This document shows, one piece after another, positions 1 to 9,568 of a stretch of 64,000 nt of DNA. The position numbers and the translations under genes were made by a program. Location of the stretch: NCBI RefSeq assembly GCF_030272615.1, contig NC_081414.1, positions 47,980,501 through 48,044,500 on the forward strand, given 5' to 3'. This DNA comes from Cryptomeria japonica (taxonomy: Eukaryota; Streptophyta; Pinopsida; Cupressales; Cupressaceae). The notes under the pieces are model-generated. The model was not told where the DNA came from. It searched no databases and saw only the letters and a list, made by a program, of their open reading frames with translations. The first letter of the stretch is position 1; each line of letters opens with the position of its first letter.

Positions 1-678
1 AACTGAAGGTCAATCTGCAATTGGATTTCATGCCCTGATCACCATGCCAACAACTACCTAACCATTCTCTGTCGTCCATTCTTCCTCAAGCCGCAACAAT
101 TAGATAATATCCCATGAGTTGTGGATTTATCATTTAATGACCACAAACTACATAGACAACCATGTCGATGAATATTTTATCAACCTCTGCATGTTTGCCA
201 ACTCAGCTCCCCATTGCACACATCAGCATACATTCAAATTACCGAAAAAGAGTCGGTTTATACCTAAATATCCCTACCGATACAAACCCTTCTACCAGTA
301 CAAACCTTTACCGATATGCCCACCATACTGGACAAATACTTTTACTGGCAGCACATCATACTGACAGTTCATCTTTCCTTTCGGTATGTCTTCGTGCCAT
401 TCATTTTGTTCAACTCACCAAGTGTTGTTGTGATTCATATAACATTATACCTCTTCATCACAAACAAACATCCAACTTTCATACTGGTTTATGCCTTACC
501 GGTTATAGCTCAAGCATGCCAACACACTCCTACAAATCACCTCATAATGGTGGTACCATCTATCAACTCATAACATACTTCTCTTTGGTATGTCGGTTCA
601 ATCTTCTTCATAGCAATTGACACATTCTACTAGTAACCTGCAATACCGGTTGACATCAATGACAACTCAATGCCAATG
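1..678 (-). repeat. Unplaced repeat sequence, probably one end of a minus-strand LTR
   Basis: This stretch has no convincing coding region. Its right end reads GACATCAATGACAAC followed by TCAATGCCA, which resembles the outer end of the minus-strand LTRs elsewhere in the window (compare 25750-25798). From about 680 onward the sequence matches the 5' LTR of element B, but to the left the match stops. The simplest reading is that another LTR interrupts B's 3' LTR here and continues beyond the left edge. Several ACCGG/CCGAT words recur, as in the U3 of element F. No target duplication can be seen because the other end is outside the window. Confidence 0.35.
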
Positions 679-1678
679 AGAAGTCTCATTGACTTACAAA
701 ATATTTGGACTATAATCTGGAATCAAATGAATTGAAAGAATAACATCTCCAAATCCCTGAGAACAATTCCGGTTAAGCACATTTGTTTGCTCTGTAACAC
801 TCTAATCTTTTCTCAATCACAATGCCAAAGGATGTATTCACTTGTTCACACCTTTACCATTCTTTGATAATGCAGACACCACACCAATACCAAATTTAAA
901 TGACTATACCATCTATATATAACGATCATCAACCTTGACTACAAGGGTCAGCCAAAACCTCAACTCATAATTACAAAATTGTATCACACAATACAAAGAT
1001 CGACCACCGAACCAATATAATGATACACATGACATAACATTGACCTCAACCAAATGCTCAAACATGCAACACCACCAAAAATCATGCCAAGATTAACCGC
1101 AACACGCTACACCACCAAATAGGTCTCATATAGCATGAACACCACCATTGGATGCACAATGATCAATGTAGATCATCAAAACAAATAGGACATAATTAGG
1201 AAACACCATCAAGAACATTAGAATCATCTGTAATAGTTGTACCAACACCACTTATCAAATCTTCATCGATCAACATCGGAAACTTAAGAACACTCAAACA
1301 ACAACAACTATCACAAGGAAAGATAATTTGCAGAGCACCAAAACATGAGCCATTTGAAATGAAGATACACATGAACATCCCAAACAATCTCCCAAAATAT
1401 TAACTCAAGATCTGATCACACCAAAATATATCAAAGAAAATACCAAACTTTGCAACATACTGATCAGAAGAACCAAACTGTAAACTGGATCATATGATAT
1501 GATCAATTAAGCTCTTTGATCACTTAAACCAATACATAAAGATATAATGATATAAGAAATACTCCATATATCCAACCATGATCCCAATAAACCAATCTCC
1601 AACCACCAAAGCAATAAATCACAGGAATATGTTGACATCAATGACAACAATATATCCTAGTAGCAACAATGTCCAACA
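679..1678 (-). repeat. 3' LTR of Copia element B (partial)
   Basis: The sequence aligns along its length with 23890-24876, the 5' LTR of the same element; shared stretches include the words around CTTACAAAATATTTGG and CACACCAATACCAAATTT. On the minus strand it begins TGTTGGACATTG at 1678, directly after the polypurine tract. The distal part is missing because another repeat interrupts it near 678. The two LTR copies differ at many sites, so B is old, which agrees with its carrying two whole later insertions. Confidence 0.82.
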
Positions 1679-1946
1679 ATCTCCCCCTTTGGCATTGATG
1701 GCAACATATGGATGTGAAAAACAATCAATGCAAAGAAAGAAAACATCTCCAACAAACTCCCCCTAAGATCAAGCTCACCAATATCAGATAAGACAATTTT
1801 TCACATGCTTTCTCTCCCCCTTTGACATCAATGAGAAAGGTTCTCAAGATAGAAAACCAAACTCTCACCCTTAGATAAACAAATCATGATTACAACCAAC
1901 TCAACTAAACCACAAATAGACTACTCCATCAGAGGAGCAGCATAAA
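1679..1946 (-). other. Polypurine tract and 3' tail of element B, left of insertion A
   Basis: On the minus strand the tract GCCAAAGGGGGAGAT abuts the 3' LTR at 1678 and is the expected plus-strand primer site. Two further GGGGGAG-like tracts lie about 75 and 135 bases away (near 1756 and 1813), so the tail holds an array of such tracts rather than one. The right end, ATAAA at 1942-1946, is the 5' copy of the target duplication made by element A. B resumes at 11150. Confidence 0.75.
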
Positions 1947-2324
1947 TGTTGGCAATATTACATTATAACAGACAATGAAAGATTGTTGACATTTCAATAA
2001 GGATATTGAGAAGGTTGTTGATGATTATGGACATAACTGATTAAAGATGTTTTACTATCTTGATATTATTATTTTGTCATTGATGTCAAGAAATTGATTT
2101 TCTAATTCAGTATGATGTTGCCACATCTTGAGAAGTATTTTATGAAGATTATAAAAAAGTTAGTAAAGACATAGGAAAGAATATGATGAATAAAGGGATA
2201 AGTTATTCAATGGGCAACTCTACCGAGTTAGACAATGATGAGATCTTGATGTTTTAGATTGTTTTAACATCATACATATGTTGTAAAATGTAAAGGTTAA
2301 TACTATACTATGATATCAGGCAAA

Positions 2325-2393
2325 GAACCTAGTCAGTAAACCCTAAGGAACCTAGTCGGTAAACCCTAAGGAACCTAGTCGGTAAACCCTAAG
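2325..2393 (+). repeat. Three 23-bp tandem repeats carrying AAACCCTAA (telo-box) in U3
   Basis: Three direct copies of a unit starting GAACCTAGTC and ending AAACCCTAAG lie end to end, 23 bp each. Each contains AAACCCTAA, the plant telo-box word known from promoters of growth and ribosomal-protein genes. The array is upstream of the TATA box at 2785, so an enhancer-like role is an inference from position. The 3' LTR holds four copies (9947-10038). Confidence 0.85.
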
Positions 2394-2784
2394 GTTATCG
2401 CTATCGGTTAATGAAGGCAGAATGTCTATCGAGTGAAGTTTAGTATTCACCAAGTTGTAACCGAGCTATAATAGAATGCATTAAATGTTTACATGTGATA
2501 TTTAATGAAAGAATATGATAAGCTAGAGCGGATCAATGATTGGTAAGCCGTGGAAGAAGTTTGTTAACGAATCTAAGGCAATGGAAAGTCGGTAGGAAGA
2601 TCTACAACTCACATTGAACTGCATTACCCTAACACAAGTTCCAAGGTGAATGTGCAAGTTCCAAGGTGGGGTAAAACATTTTCAGATCAAAAGATACAAT
2701 GAACCTGGACAAGATTGAAGATCTGATGGCTATGATTGATCATGGGAAATGTGATCAAGGAAATTAAGTAGTTAGAAGATTGTT

Positions 2785-2792
2785 TATAAATA
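2785..2792 (+). promoter_or_regulatory. TATA box of the element A LTR
   Basis: TATAAATA followed by GG lies in the AT-rich half of the LTR, about 700 bp before its end. The same box is kept at 10430-10437 in the 3' LTR. It is the best candidate for the start of the element's transcript; no start site can be read directly. Confidence 0.6.
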
Positions 2793-3499
2793 GGAAACTG
2801 TTGATAAACAATGTATGTAGGCAAGTGTATGCACATGGATGCTACATAGTGATTACCGAGCACAGAAGCTTGAAGACCTGTTAGAATAACAGAGTATAGA
2901 TGCCCAATAGATAGACAAGATTAGTTCTATGTCTAGATTGTATTGAACAAATAGGAATCTGCTTTAGCATTTTAGATGTGAAGTTACAGATAGATTTTTA
3001 TTACTGTTATTTTGTGAAAGTGATAGGAAATCTCTTAACCGAGTGGACTTAATAGTCTTATATGTAAATCCTCTAACAAGGTGACATTCTGATTGAGTGT
3101 TTGAAATCCTTTGAAAAGGTCACTTCTAACAAAGTGAAGATCCTAACAGATCTGAGGGAAATCCCTTAACCAGGTCACATCTGGCAATGTGTTTGTAATC
3201 TTTAATAGGATTTGCTTTTAACCGAGCATACTGTAGAAGAGTATTTTCTTAGTGGGTCCGAAATCCCACAGTGGTTTTTCCCTATTTGGGTTTCCACGTT
3301 AAATCTGGTGTTATGAGGTTTATATTGTTCATATGCTTTTGAGTTTGCATGTTTGACAATTTTTGGTTATATGACTGATATATATGTTATCGAGGTTGAA
3401 TCTGATGTTTTTATGGATGATTAAGTTTGTATGATTCATCCCCCCCTCATCTTGTTGGCTATTGGATCTGTACTTATATTAAGTATCAGAACTATCAAT

Positions 3500-3511
3500 T
3501 GGTATTAGAGC
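3500..3511 (+). other. Primer-binding site, element A (initiator tRNA-Met type)
   Basis: TGGTATTAGAGC starts two bases after the LTR end. It differs by one C-to-T change from TGGTATCAGAGC, the complement of the 3' end of plant initiator tRNA-Met used by most plant Copia elements. Confidence 0.85.
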
Positions 3512-3621
3512 CTTGGACTCTGAAAGGAAAGTTTAAAGGCACTTGAGTTAAAGATCCAAAGATTTATAAGAGGGATGCACCTAAGCTGAATAAGTCAAGT
3601 TTCTCTACATGGTAGAAAAGG

Positions 3622-4488
3622 ATGAAGCTACATCTATCAGGAGTTGGAGAATATGCTATATACTATTTGGAGAATGATTTTGTTGCACTGAGCACCTATC
3701 CATTGACTATGGAAGAGATAAAGGCGAAGCAAGAACATATTCAAGCAATGATTGAAATAACATCTGCATTGACCGATTCAAAGTTTAATGATCTAGAAGG
3801 CTGCAATGATGCAAAGGCCATTTGGACTAAGCTCATATCTGCATATGGAGGAGATGAACATGTTCAAAGAGCAAAAGTAGATAGTCTAAGAGGACAACTT
3901 GAATCTATGAGGATGAATGAAGGTGAGAACATGACCCAGTACAGTACAAGACTAAAGGAGATTGTAAATCAAATCAAAGGAGCAGGAGGAACTATTGAAG
4001 AAAGGGATGTGACAAGTAAGTTGTTAAGAACTCTTCTACCTGCCTATGCAATTCGAGTCTCTGCAATCAATGAATTATGGTCTGTACCTAATATGCCAGT
4101 TTCCTTGGATGCTACTATTGGTAAGCTACATGCATTTGAGTTAAGTAATTTTGATAATAGTGGGTCATCGGTAAATAAAGTTGAATCTGCATTTAGTTCT
4201 TTTCATCTGAATGAATCTAATGATTACAATGAAAGAAAGTATAAGTACTCTGAAGGAGATCACAGTGGAGCAAGTGAAAGATTTTGGAAGAACATGGAGG
4301 AGGTACACAAACTGTATGAAGAAATCAGAAAGCAAGAAGAGTTTGAAGCACTATTGGCCAAAAGGTTACCAAGAGGCAAAGGTAAGTATAAAGGAAAACT
4401 ACCTTTGAAATGTTTCAATTGTGATAAGACTGGACATATGGCTTCTAACTATCCTGACAAAGATTTCACTGAAAAGAGAGATTACTAA
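3622..4488 (+). pseudogene. gag: Element A gag (capsid and nucleocapsid region)
   Basis: This is the Copia gag polyprotein that packages element RNA in virus-like particles. The translated region contains the usual plant Copia gag core (motifs such as AKAIWTKL and VTSKLLRTLLPAYA) and then a charged segment leading to a zinc knuckle, CFNCDKTGHMASNY. The last ligand of the CX2CX4HX4C pattern is Y instead of C, so the knuckle is defective. The frame is also open upstream of the first ATG here except for a TAG at 3613, so the true start lay further 5'. A TAA at 4486 separates it from protease in the same frame. Confidence 0.9.
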
Positions 4489-5588
4489 GATAACAGACAA
4501 AAAGATAACTATTCCAGAGGATACCGAGACTTCAGAAGAAGAGATAGAAAGACATGTTTAATAGCTGATGAGGAATCTAACAATGATATATCAGATGAGA
4601 CTGATGTAGAGGAAGTTGTTTATGTGGCTATCAAGGATGGATCAGATGAAGAAAAGTATGAAGAAAAAGCCCTAATATCTCACATAAACACTAATGATTC
4701 TTGGATTATAGATAGTGGATGCTCACATCATATGACAGGAGATAAACACAACTTTGTTATGTTAGAAGATTATGATGGAGGCTATGTTAGATTTGGTAAT
4801 GATGCACCATGTCTGGTAAGAGGTAAAGGATCCATAACACTTCTTGATAATGCAAGATGCAATGATGTTTATTGGGTTGAAGGTTTGGAATACAATTTGT
4901 TGATTGTAGCACAACTAAACAACATAGGTTACCGAATAGAATTTCAGAAAGGAATTGTCAAAGTTCATGACAAGAATGGAAAGTTAGCTGCTACCGGGAC
5001 ACAAACAAAAGGTAATACATTTCACCTTGACTCAACTCACAATAAATGTTTGCATGCAAATATTGATAATACCTGGTTATGGCATAAAAGGTTTTGTCAT
5101 GTTAATTTTGATAATCTGATCAAAATAAGTAAGAAGCATCGAGTAAGAGGTCTACCGAGTCTTGAAAAACCTGAGAATGCTATGTGCTGAGGATGCCAGA
5201 TGGGTAAGATGACAAGATCAAGCTTTAGAAGTAAGTCCTACACTTCTAAGGGAATTTTAGATCTTGTGCACACTAATCTTTATGGTCCTATGAAAGTTCA
5301 AAGTTATTATGGTGATAAGTATTTCATATTATTTGTGGATGATTATTCAAGGATGATGTCAGTAATGTTTTTAAAATAAAAATCAAAAGCTTTTCAAATG
5401 TTTAAATGGTACAAGGCTAGAGTTGAAAATGAAACAGGAAGACAACTGAAATGTCTTAGATCAGATAGAGGAGGAGAGTTCACATCTGATGAGTTCAACC
5501 TATTTTGCAATGATCATGGTATTAAAAGACAAGTCTTTGCATCGAGAAATCCACGGCAAAATGGAATAGCTGAAAGAAGAAACAGATC
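4489..5588 (+). pseudogene. pol: Element A pol, protease and integrase N-terminal part
   Basis: The frame continues directly from gag. The aspartic protease shows WIIDSGCSHHMTGD near 4704-4745, with an intact D-S-G centre. It is followed by the GAG-pre-integrase zinc region (WLWHKRFCHVNFDN, near 5076-5117) and the integrase core. In the core, the first catalytic Asp of the usual HTD word is replaced by Asn (VHTN, near 5268), while the second (CLRSDRGGEF) and the Glu region (NGIAERRNR) are present. Stops fall at 5188 (TGA) and 5377 (TAA), with no frameshift. The frame is cut at 5588 by a solo LTR and resumes at 6935. Confidence 0.9.
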
Positions 5589-6934
5589 TGTAGACATCTA
5601 AAACTGGTCAACGCTTGTGGAGTCGTATTTTAACATTGGTGCATTGCCTTATTTTAGGTTTTTGCATCGCATTAACATTTCTTCTATGTTGCATACTTGG
5701 TCTTTATCATTTGCGAGCATTGAGTCCTTCTTCTACATTCTTCATTTATCTCGCTCTCGAATTTGGTCTTGTCAACAACAATCTTCAGTCATGATTTTGG
5801 TCAATCTTATCCTGTCGCATCAATGTACGTGTTCATTTGTCATCATGTTGGACATCGTCAATCCTAATTAAGGTTTTGTCCTCTTTTCAATCTTGTCATC
5901 TGGCGATCGATTTGTCATTGATCGTTGTCATTTTCAATCTTGTCGACTTGCGATCGATTTGTCATCGATCATTGTTATTTTCAATCTTGTCGTCTCGCGA
6001 TCAATTTGTCATCAATCGTCGTCTTTCTCAATCATGTCAATTTGGATCAATTTGTCATTGTTCCTCAGTGCATTTATCAATCAAATCATTTATCAATTCA
6101 AAATCATGATCGAATCGACATCAAATCGATCCTACATCAAGACCTAATTGTCATTCTTGCATCTCTAATTTATCTTCTAGGGTTTCATGATTTATTCATT
6201 TAACCTTGTTTGTCATTTTCTCTTCATTTTCCCTCTAGGTTAAATAATTTATTTATTTATCCTAAGTCTTCTTGTCACAATTAAATGTTTATTTAATTGG
6301 CTAATTAATTCCTCCCTTTTTGTAAATTAATTAATGAATGAGAAATTATTAATTCATTTACCTAATTTGCATCAATTTCCTAATTTCCAAGTCATCATTT
6401 CTAACCTAATTTTCTAATTGCTTCTAATGTCTATTTCTATTTCGAAATCTTGTCATAAATCCTTGCATAGCAATTTGTTATAAATTGTCATAAATCCTTG
6501 CACAGCAATTTGTCATACACTAGTCATAATTTTGCTATTCCTGATTTGAGTTTCTATTCGAATCACTTTCATGCTAATCTGATCTTTTCTCCAATTTGTC
6601 TATAAATTGGATGAATTTCTTCAATCAAAGCCCCTGGTCGAATCAATCACGCTTCTAGTATTCTTGTGCTATCGTCTTGTCTACTTGCTTTCACATCATG
6701 CTTATGCACTAGTAGGTGAGATCCACAAACAAAGCTATTTGAAGGAGAAAGAAGGAAAATGGAGCCACATGAAGGAGACATCTACATTTGGTTTGCTTAA
6801 ATCTCATTTTGAATGTCTTGTTTTCATGTTTTCATTGAGTGTAATTAGGATTGTTATCATTGCATTTCAGTTTTTGTGATTGAGCTAGGCTAATGTTTAT
6901 ACTTGCTTTGATGATTTCCAGATTCCTATCTACA
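5589..6934 (+). mobile_element. Solo LTR of an unrelated family inside element A integrase
   Basis: The 1346-bp insert begins TGTAGA and ends TCTACA, a perfect 6-bp inverted end, and is flanked by the 5-bp duplication AGATC (5584-5588 and 6935-6939). It contains no gag or pol, so it is a solo LTR left by recombination between the LTRs of a larger element. Removing it and one duplication copy rejoins the integrase frame exactly. A TATA-like TATAAATT lies at 6601. Its ends do not match the TGTTGG-type LTRs of A, B, D or F, and it also differs from E. Orientation is not certain. Confidence 0.88.
5887..6075 (+). repeat. Four 47-bp tandem repeats in the solo LTR
   Basis: Units start at 5887, 5934, 5981 and 6028, each beginning TCAATC and holding TTTGTCAT between GATC words. 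The first three are the most alike; the fourth is shorter and degenerate. The repeated GATCGAT and ATCGATC words give each unit weak internal symmetry. It is probably a U3 enhancer-like array, inferred only from its place in an LTR. Confidence 0.85.
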
Positions 6935-9097
6935 AGATCTATTGTGGATTGTGCTAGAACACTGATGATTGAGAAGAAGGTTCCACAAACATTTTGGAGA
7001 GAAGCAATAAGCACAGCTGTTTATACCTTGAACCGAGTTCAATTGAAGAAAGGTACTTTGAAGACACCTTATGAAATCTGGTATGGCAAGAAACCTAATG
7101 TAAGTTATTTTAAGATCTTTGGAAGTAAATGCTATGTTCATAAAGATGATAGAAATGGTAAGTTTGATCAGAAAAGTGAAGAAGGAACATTTCTAGGATA
7201 TTCTTCTAGAAGCAAAGCATTTAAATGTTTGATCAAATCATCTAACAAAATAGTAGAAAGTGCAAATGTGAAAACTGATGAATTTGCAGAAAGAAATGAT
7301 GAAGGAAATTCTAATGAACCAGAAGACTATGATGAATTTGTCTATGTGCAACCAAGAAGTCCTACTGAGATAACTGTTGAAGGAAATGAAGAAGATATCT
7401 AGTTACCGAGTGATGAAGAAGATTATACAGAGCCTACCAAGCCTGTATTAGTCAAGTATGTTAAAAGACACCATGCACCAAGTCAGATTATAGGAGATAA
7501 GGATGATCCAGTGATGACAAGGAAAAAACTGAGACAAAACACATGTTTGATATCTGAATTTGAACCGAGAATAGTGAAAGAGGCATTTAACAGTGAAGAT
7601 TGGATAAATGCTATGATAGAAGAGATTGATCAAATCAAGAAGAATGACACATGGACACTGGTCCCAAGACCGAAGGACAAAAATGTAATCGGTACAAAGT
7701 GGATCTTCAGAAACAAGCTAAATGAAAAAGGTGAGGTCATTTGGAACAAAGCAAGACTAGTTTGCAAAGGTTATGCCCAAGAAGAAGGAATTGATTATGG
7801 TGAGACTTTTGCACCTGTTGCTAGACTTGAAGGAGTAAGAACATTGTTGGCATATGCTGCTTTCAAGAACTTCAAGGTATATCAAATGGACGTCAAATCT
7901 GCATTTTTGAATGGAATATTAGAAGAAGAAGTTTTCATTGAACAACCTGAAGGATTTGTTGAAGACAATAATAAAGATCAGGTATGTAAATTGAACAAAG
8001 CTTTATATGATCTGAAACAAGCACCTAGAGCATGGTATGAAAGATTGCACTCTTATTTGATTAAGATTGATTTTATAAGGACAAGTGAGAACAACAACAT
8101 GTACATGAAGAATGATGAAAATGAAATACTAATCTCAGCCATATTTGTTGGTGATATTATATTTTGTGGAAATGACTCTTTATGCAAGAACTTTGGGAAT
8201 GAAATGAGCAAATAATTTGAGATGTCGTTAATCAGTGAGATAAAGTATTTTATAGGTTTACAGATACTGCAAATGAAAAATGAGATTTTCATTACTCAAT
8301 CTAAGTACATAAAGGAAATCTTGAAGAAATTTGGAATGGAGGATTCAAAACTAGTAAGTACTCCTATGACTACCAACTGTAAATTATCAAAGAATGATGA
8401 ATCTGCATCTGTTGATGAGACACTTTACTGATCTATGATTGGAAAATTGCAATATGTTGTTCACAACTGGCCAGATATAGCACATGCAGTAGGTACTGTT
8501 GCAAGATTCTCTACAGATCCTAAGGAAATACAGATGACAACAATCAAAAGAATTTTCAAATACTTAAAAGGCACTAAAGATTATGGCTTAGTATATCAGA
8601 AAGGAAATGATTTTGATTTAAAAGTTTATACTGATGCAGATTGGGCAGGCAACATTGATGATAGGAAAAGCACAAGTGGAGTAGCTTTCTTCTTAGGAGA
8701 AAGACTAGTGAGTTGGCTTAGCAAGAAACAAGGATGTGTTTCTCAGTCAACAACCGAAGCTGAATATGTTGTAGTAGCACTGAATTGTACAAACATTGCA
8801 TGGATGAAACAATTGTTGGAAGGTATAAATGAGAAAGTTACCGAGCTAGTAACTATATTCTGTGACAATACTAGTGCCATTAATATTTCAAAGAATCCTG
8901 TTATGCACTCTAAGACAAAGCACATATCTATCAAATATCATTATCTTAGAGAAGAAGGTCAAGAGAAGAAACTGGTGTTGGAATATGTTAGCACAAAGGA
9001 GCAAATAGCAGATATCTTCACCAAACCACTACCAAAGGACACTTTTGAATATCTCAGAAGTAAGTTAGGGGTCCTACCCCTATCTTCTACTCACTGA
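6935..9097 (+). pseudogene. pol: Element A pol, integrase C-terminal part, reverse transcriptase and RNase H
   Basis: After the solo LTR the frame resumes with the integrase end (ARTLMIEKKVPQTFWREA) and the conserved FGSKCYVH motif. RT starts near 7560 with [20 protein letters not shown] and shows [13 protein letters not shown]. The catalytic box reads FVGD near 8149, where Copia RT normally has FVDD or YVDD, so the polymerase should be dead. RNase H follows with TDADWAG, STTEAEY and FCDNTSAI intact, ending with the usual IADIFTKPLPK and a TGA at 9095. Stops at 7400, 8213 and 8429 break the frame, but all pieces stay in one frame. Confidence 0.93.
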
Positions 9098-9568
9098 CTG
9101 AGTTCAGTGAAAGCATCACTTTGATGACTCTATTGAATATCTTTTGGGGAGTTGATGCTAGAGTGATACACTTTAGAATGTTTTTCTGAAAGTTTACTAG
9201 AAGTAATACTGGAATAATATAGAGAATGATACAGGGAACAGGAATTGAAGACAAATGCTCTGACCGAGACTCATTTGATACACAACAACAGGCAATAACT
9301 TCTTACAGAAACAAATTATGTTTTAGTTCTTTTTCTTTTTGGCATTGTTGTCAAAGGGGGAGAAGACCTAAGGAGGAGAAGACCTACCAAGGGGGGAGAA
9401 GACTGAGAATATATGGGAGAAGACTGAGAGAAGACTTCAGATTGAAATAAAGATAGAAAAGAAGTCTAATGTATGGGGGAGAGCATTTCAGCATTTCAGA
9501 ATCACAGCAATCCGAATCTTTTAAAGGTCAAATCAATTGGTTTTTCCATCAATGCCAAAGGGGGAGAT
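9098..9568 (+). other. 3' untranslated tail of element A with repeated polypurine tracts and PPT
   Basis: The functional polypurine tract is GCCAAAGGGGGAGAT, touching the 3' LTR at 9569. Upstream, from about 9350 to 9475, lie at least four more GGGAGA tracts, several followed by AGAC, forming a degenerate array. A second GTCAAAGGGGGAG near 9350 closely copies the main tract and its left context (TTGGCATTGTTGTC). No coding potential is seen. Confidence 0.8.

Larger units (their letters stand above)
1947..3497 (+). repeat. 5' LTR of element A
   Basis: The LTR runs from TGTTGG to TATCA, 1551 bp, and is matched by 9569-11144. The 3' copy is 25 bp longer, mainly because of one extra 23-bp tandem unit. 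It contains a TATA box at 2785-2792 and, at 3271-3315, the module GTGGTTTTTCCC ... GGGTTTCCACG found in all the other TGTTGG-type LTRs here. A C-run (3439-3445) precedes the 3' end, also a shared trait. Confidence 0.95.

Noticed and set aside
1196-1387. Small minus-strand ORF in B's LTR
   Set aside because: It is inside LTR sequence, shows no family motif and is not kept open in the other LTR copy.
2325-2393. Interstitial telomere repeat
   Set aside because: The unit is 23 bp with one AAACCCTAA each, not a run of TTTAGGG.
5887-6075. CRISPR-like array
   Set aside because: Units are directly adjacent with no unique spacers, inside a plant LTR.
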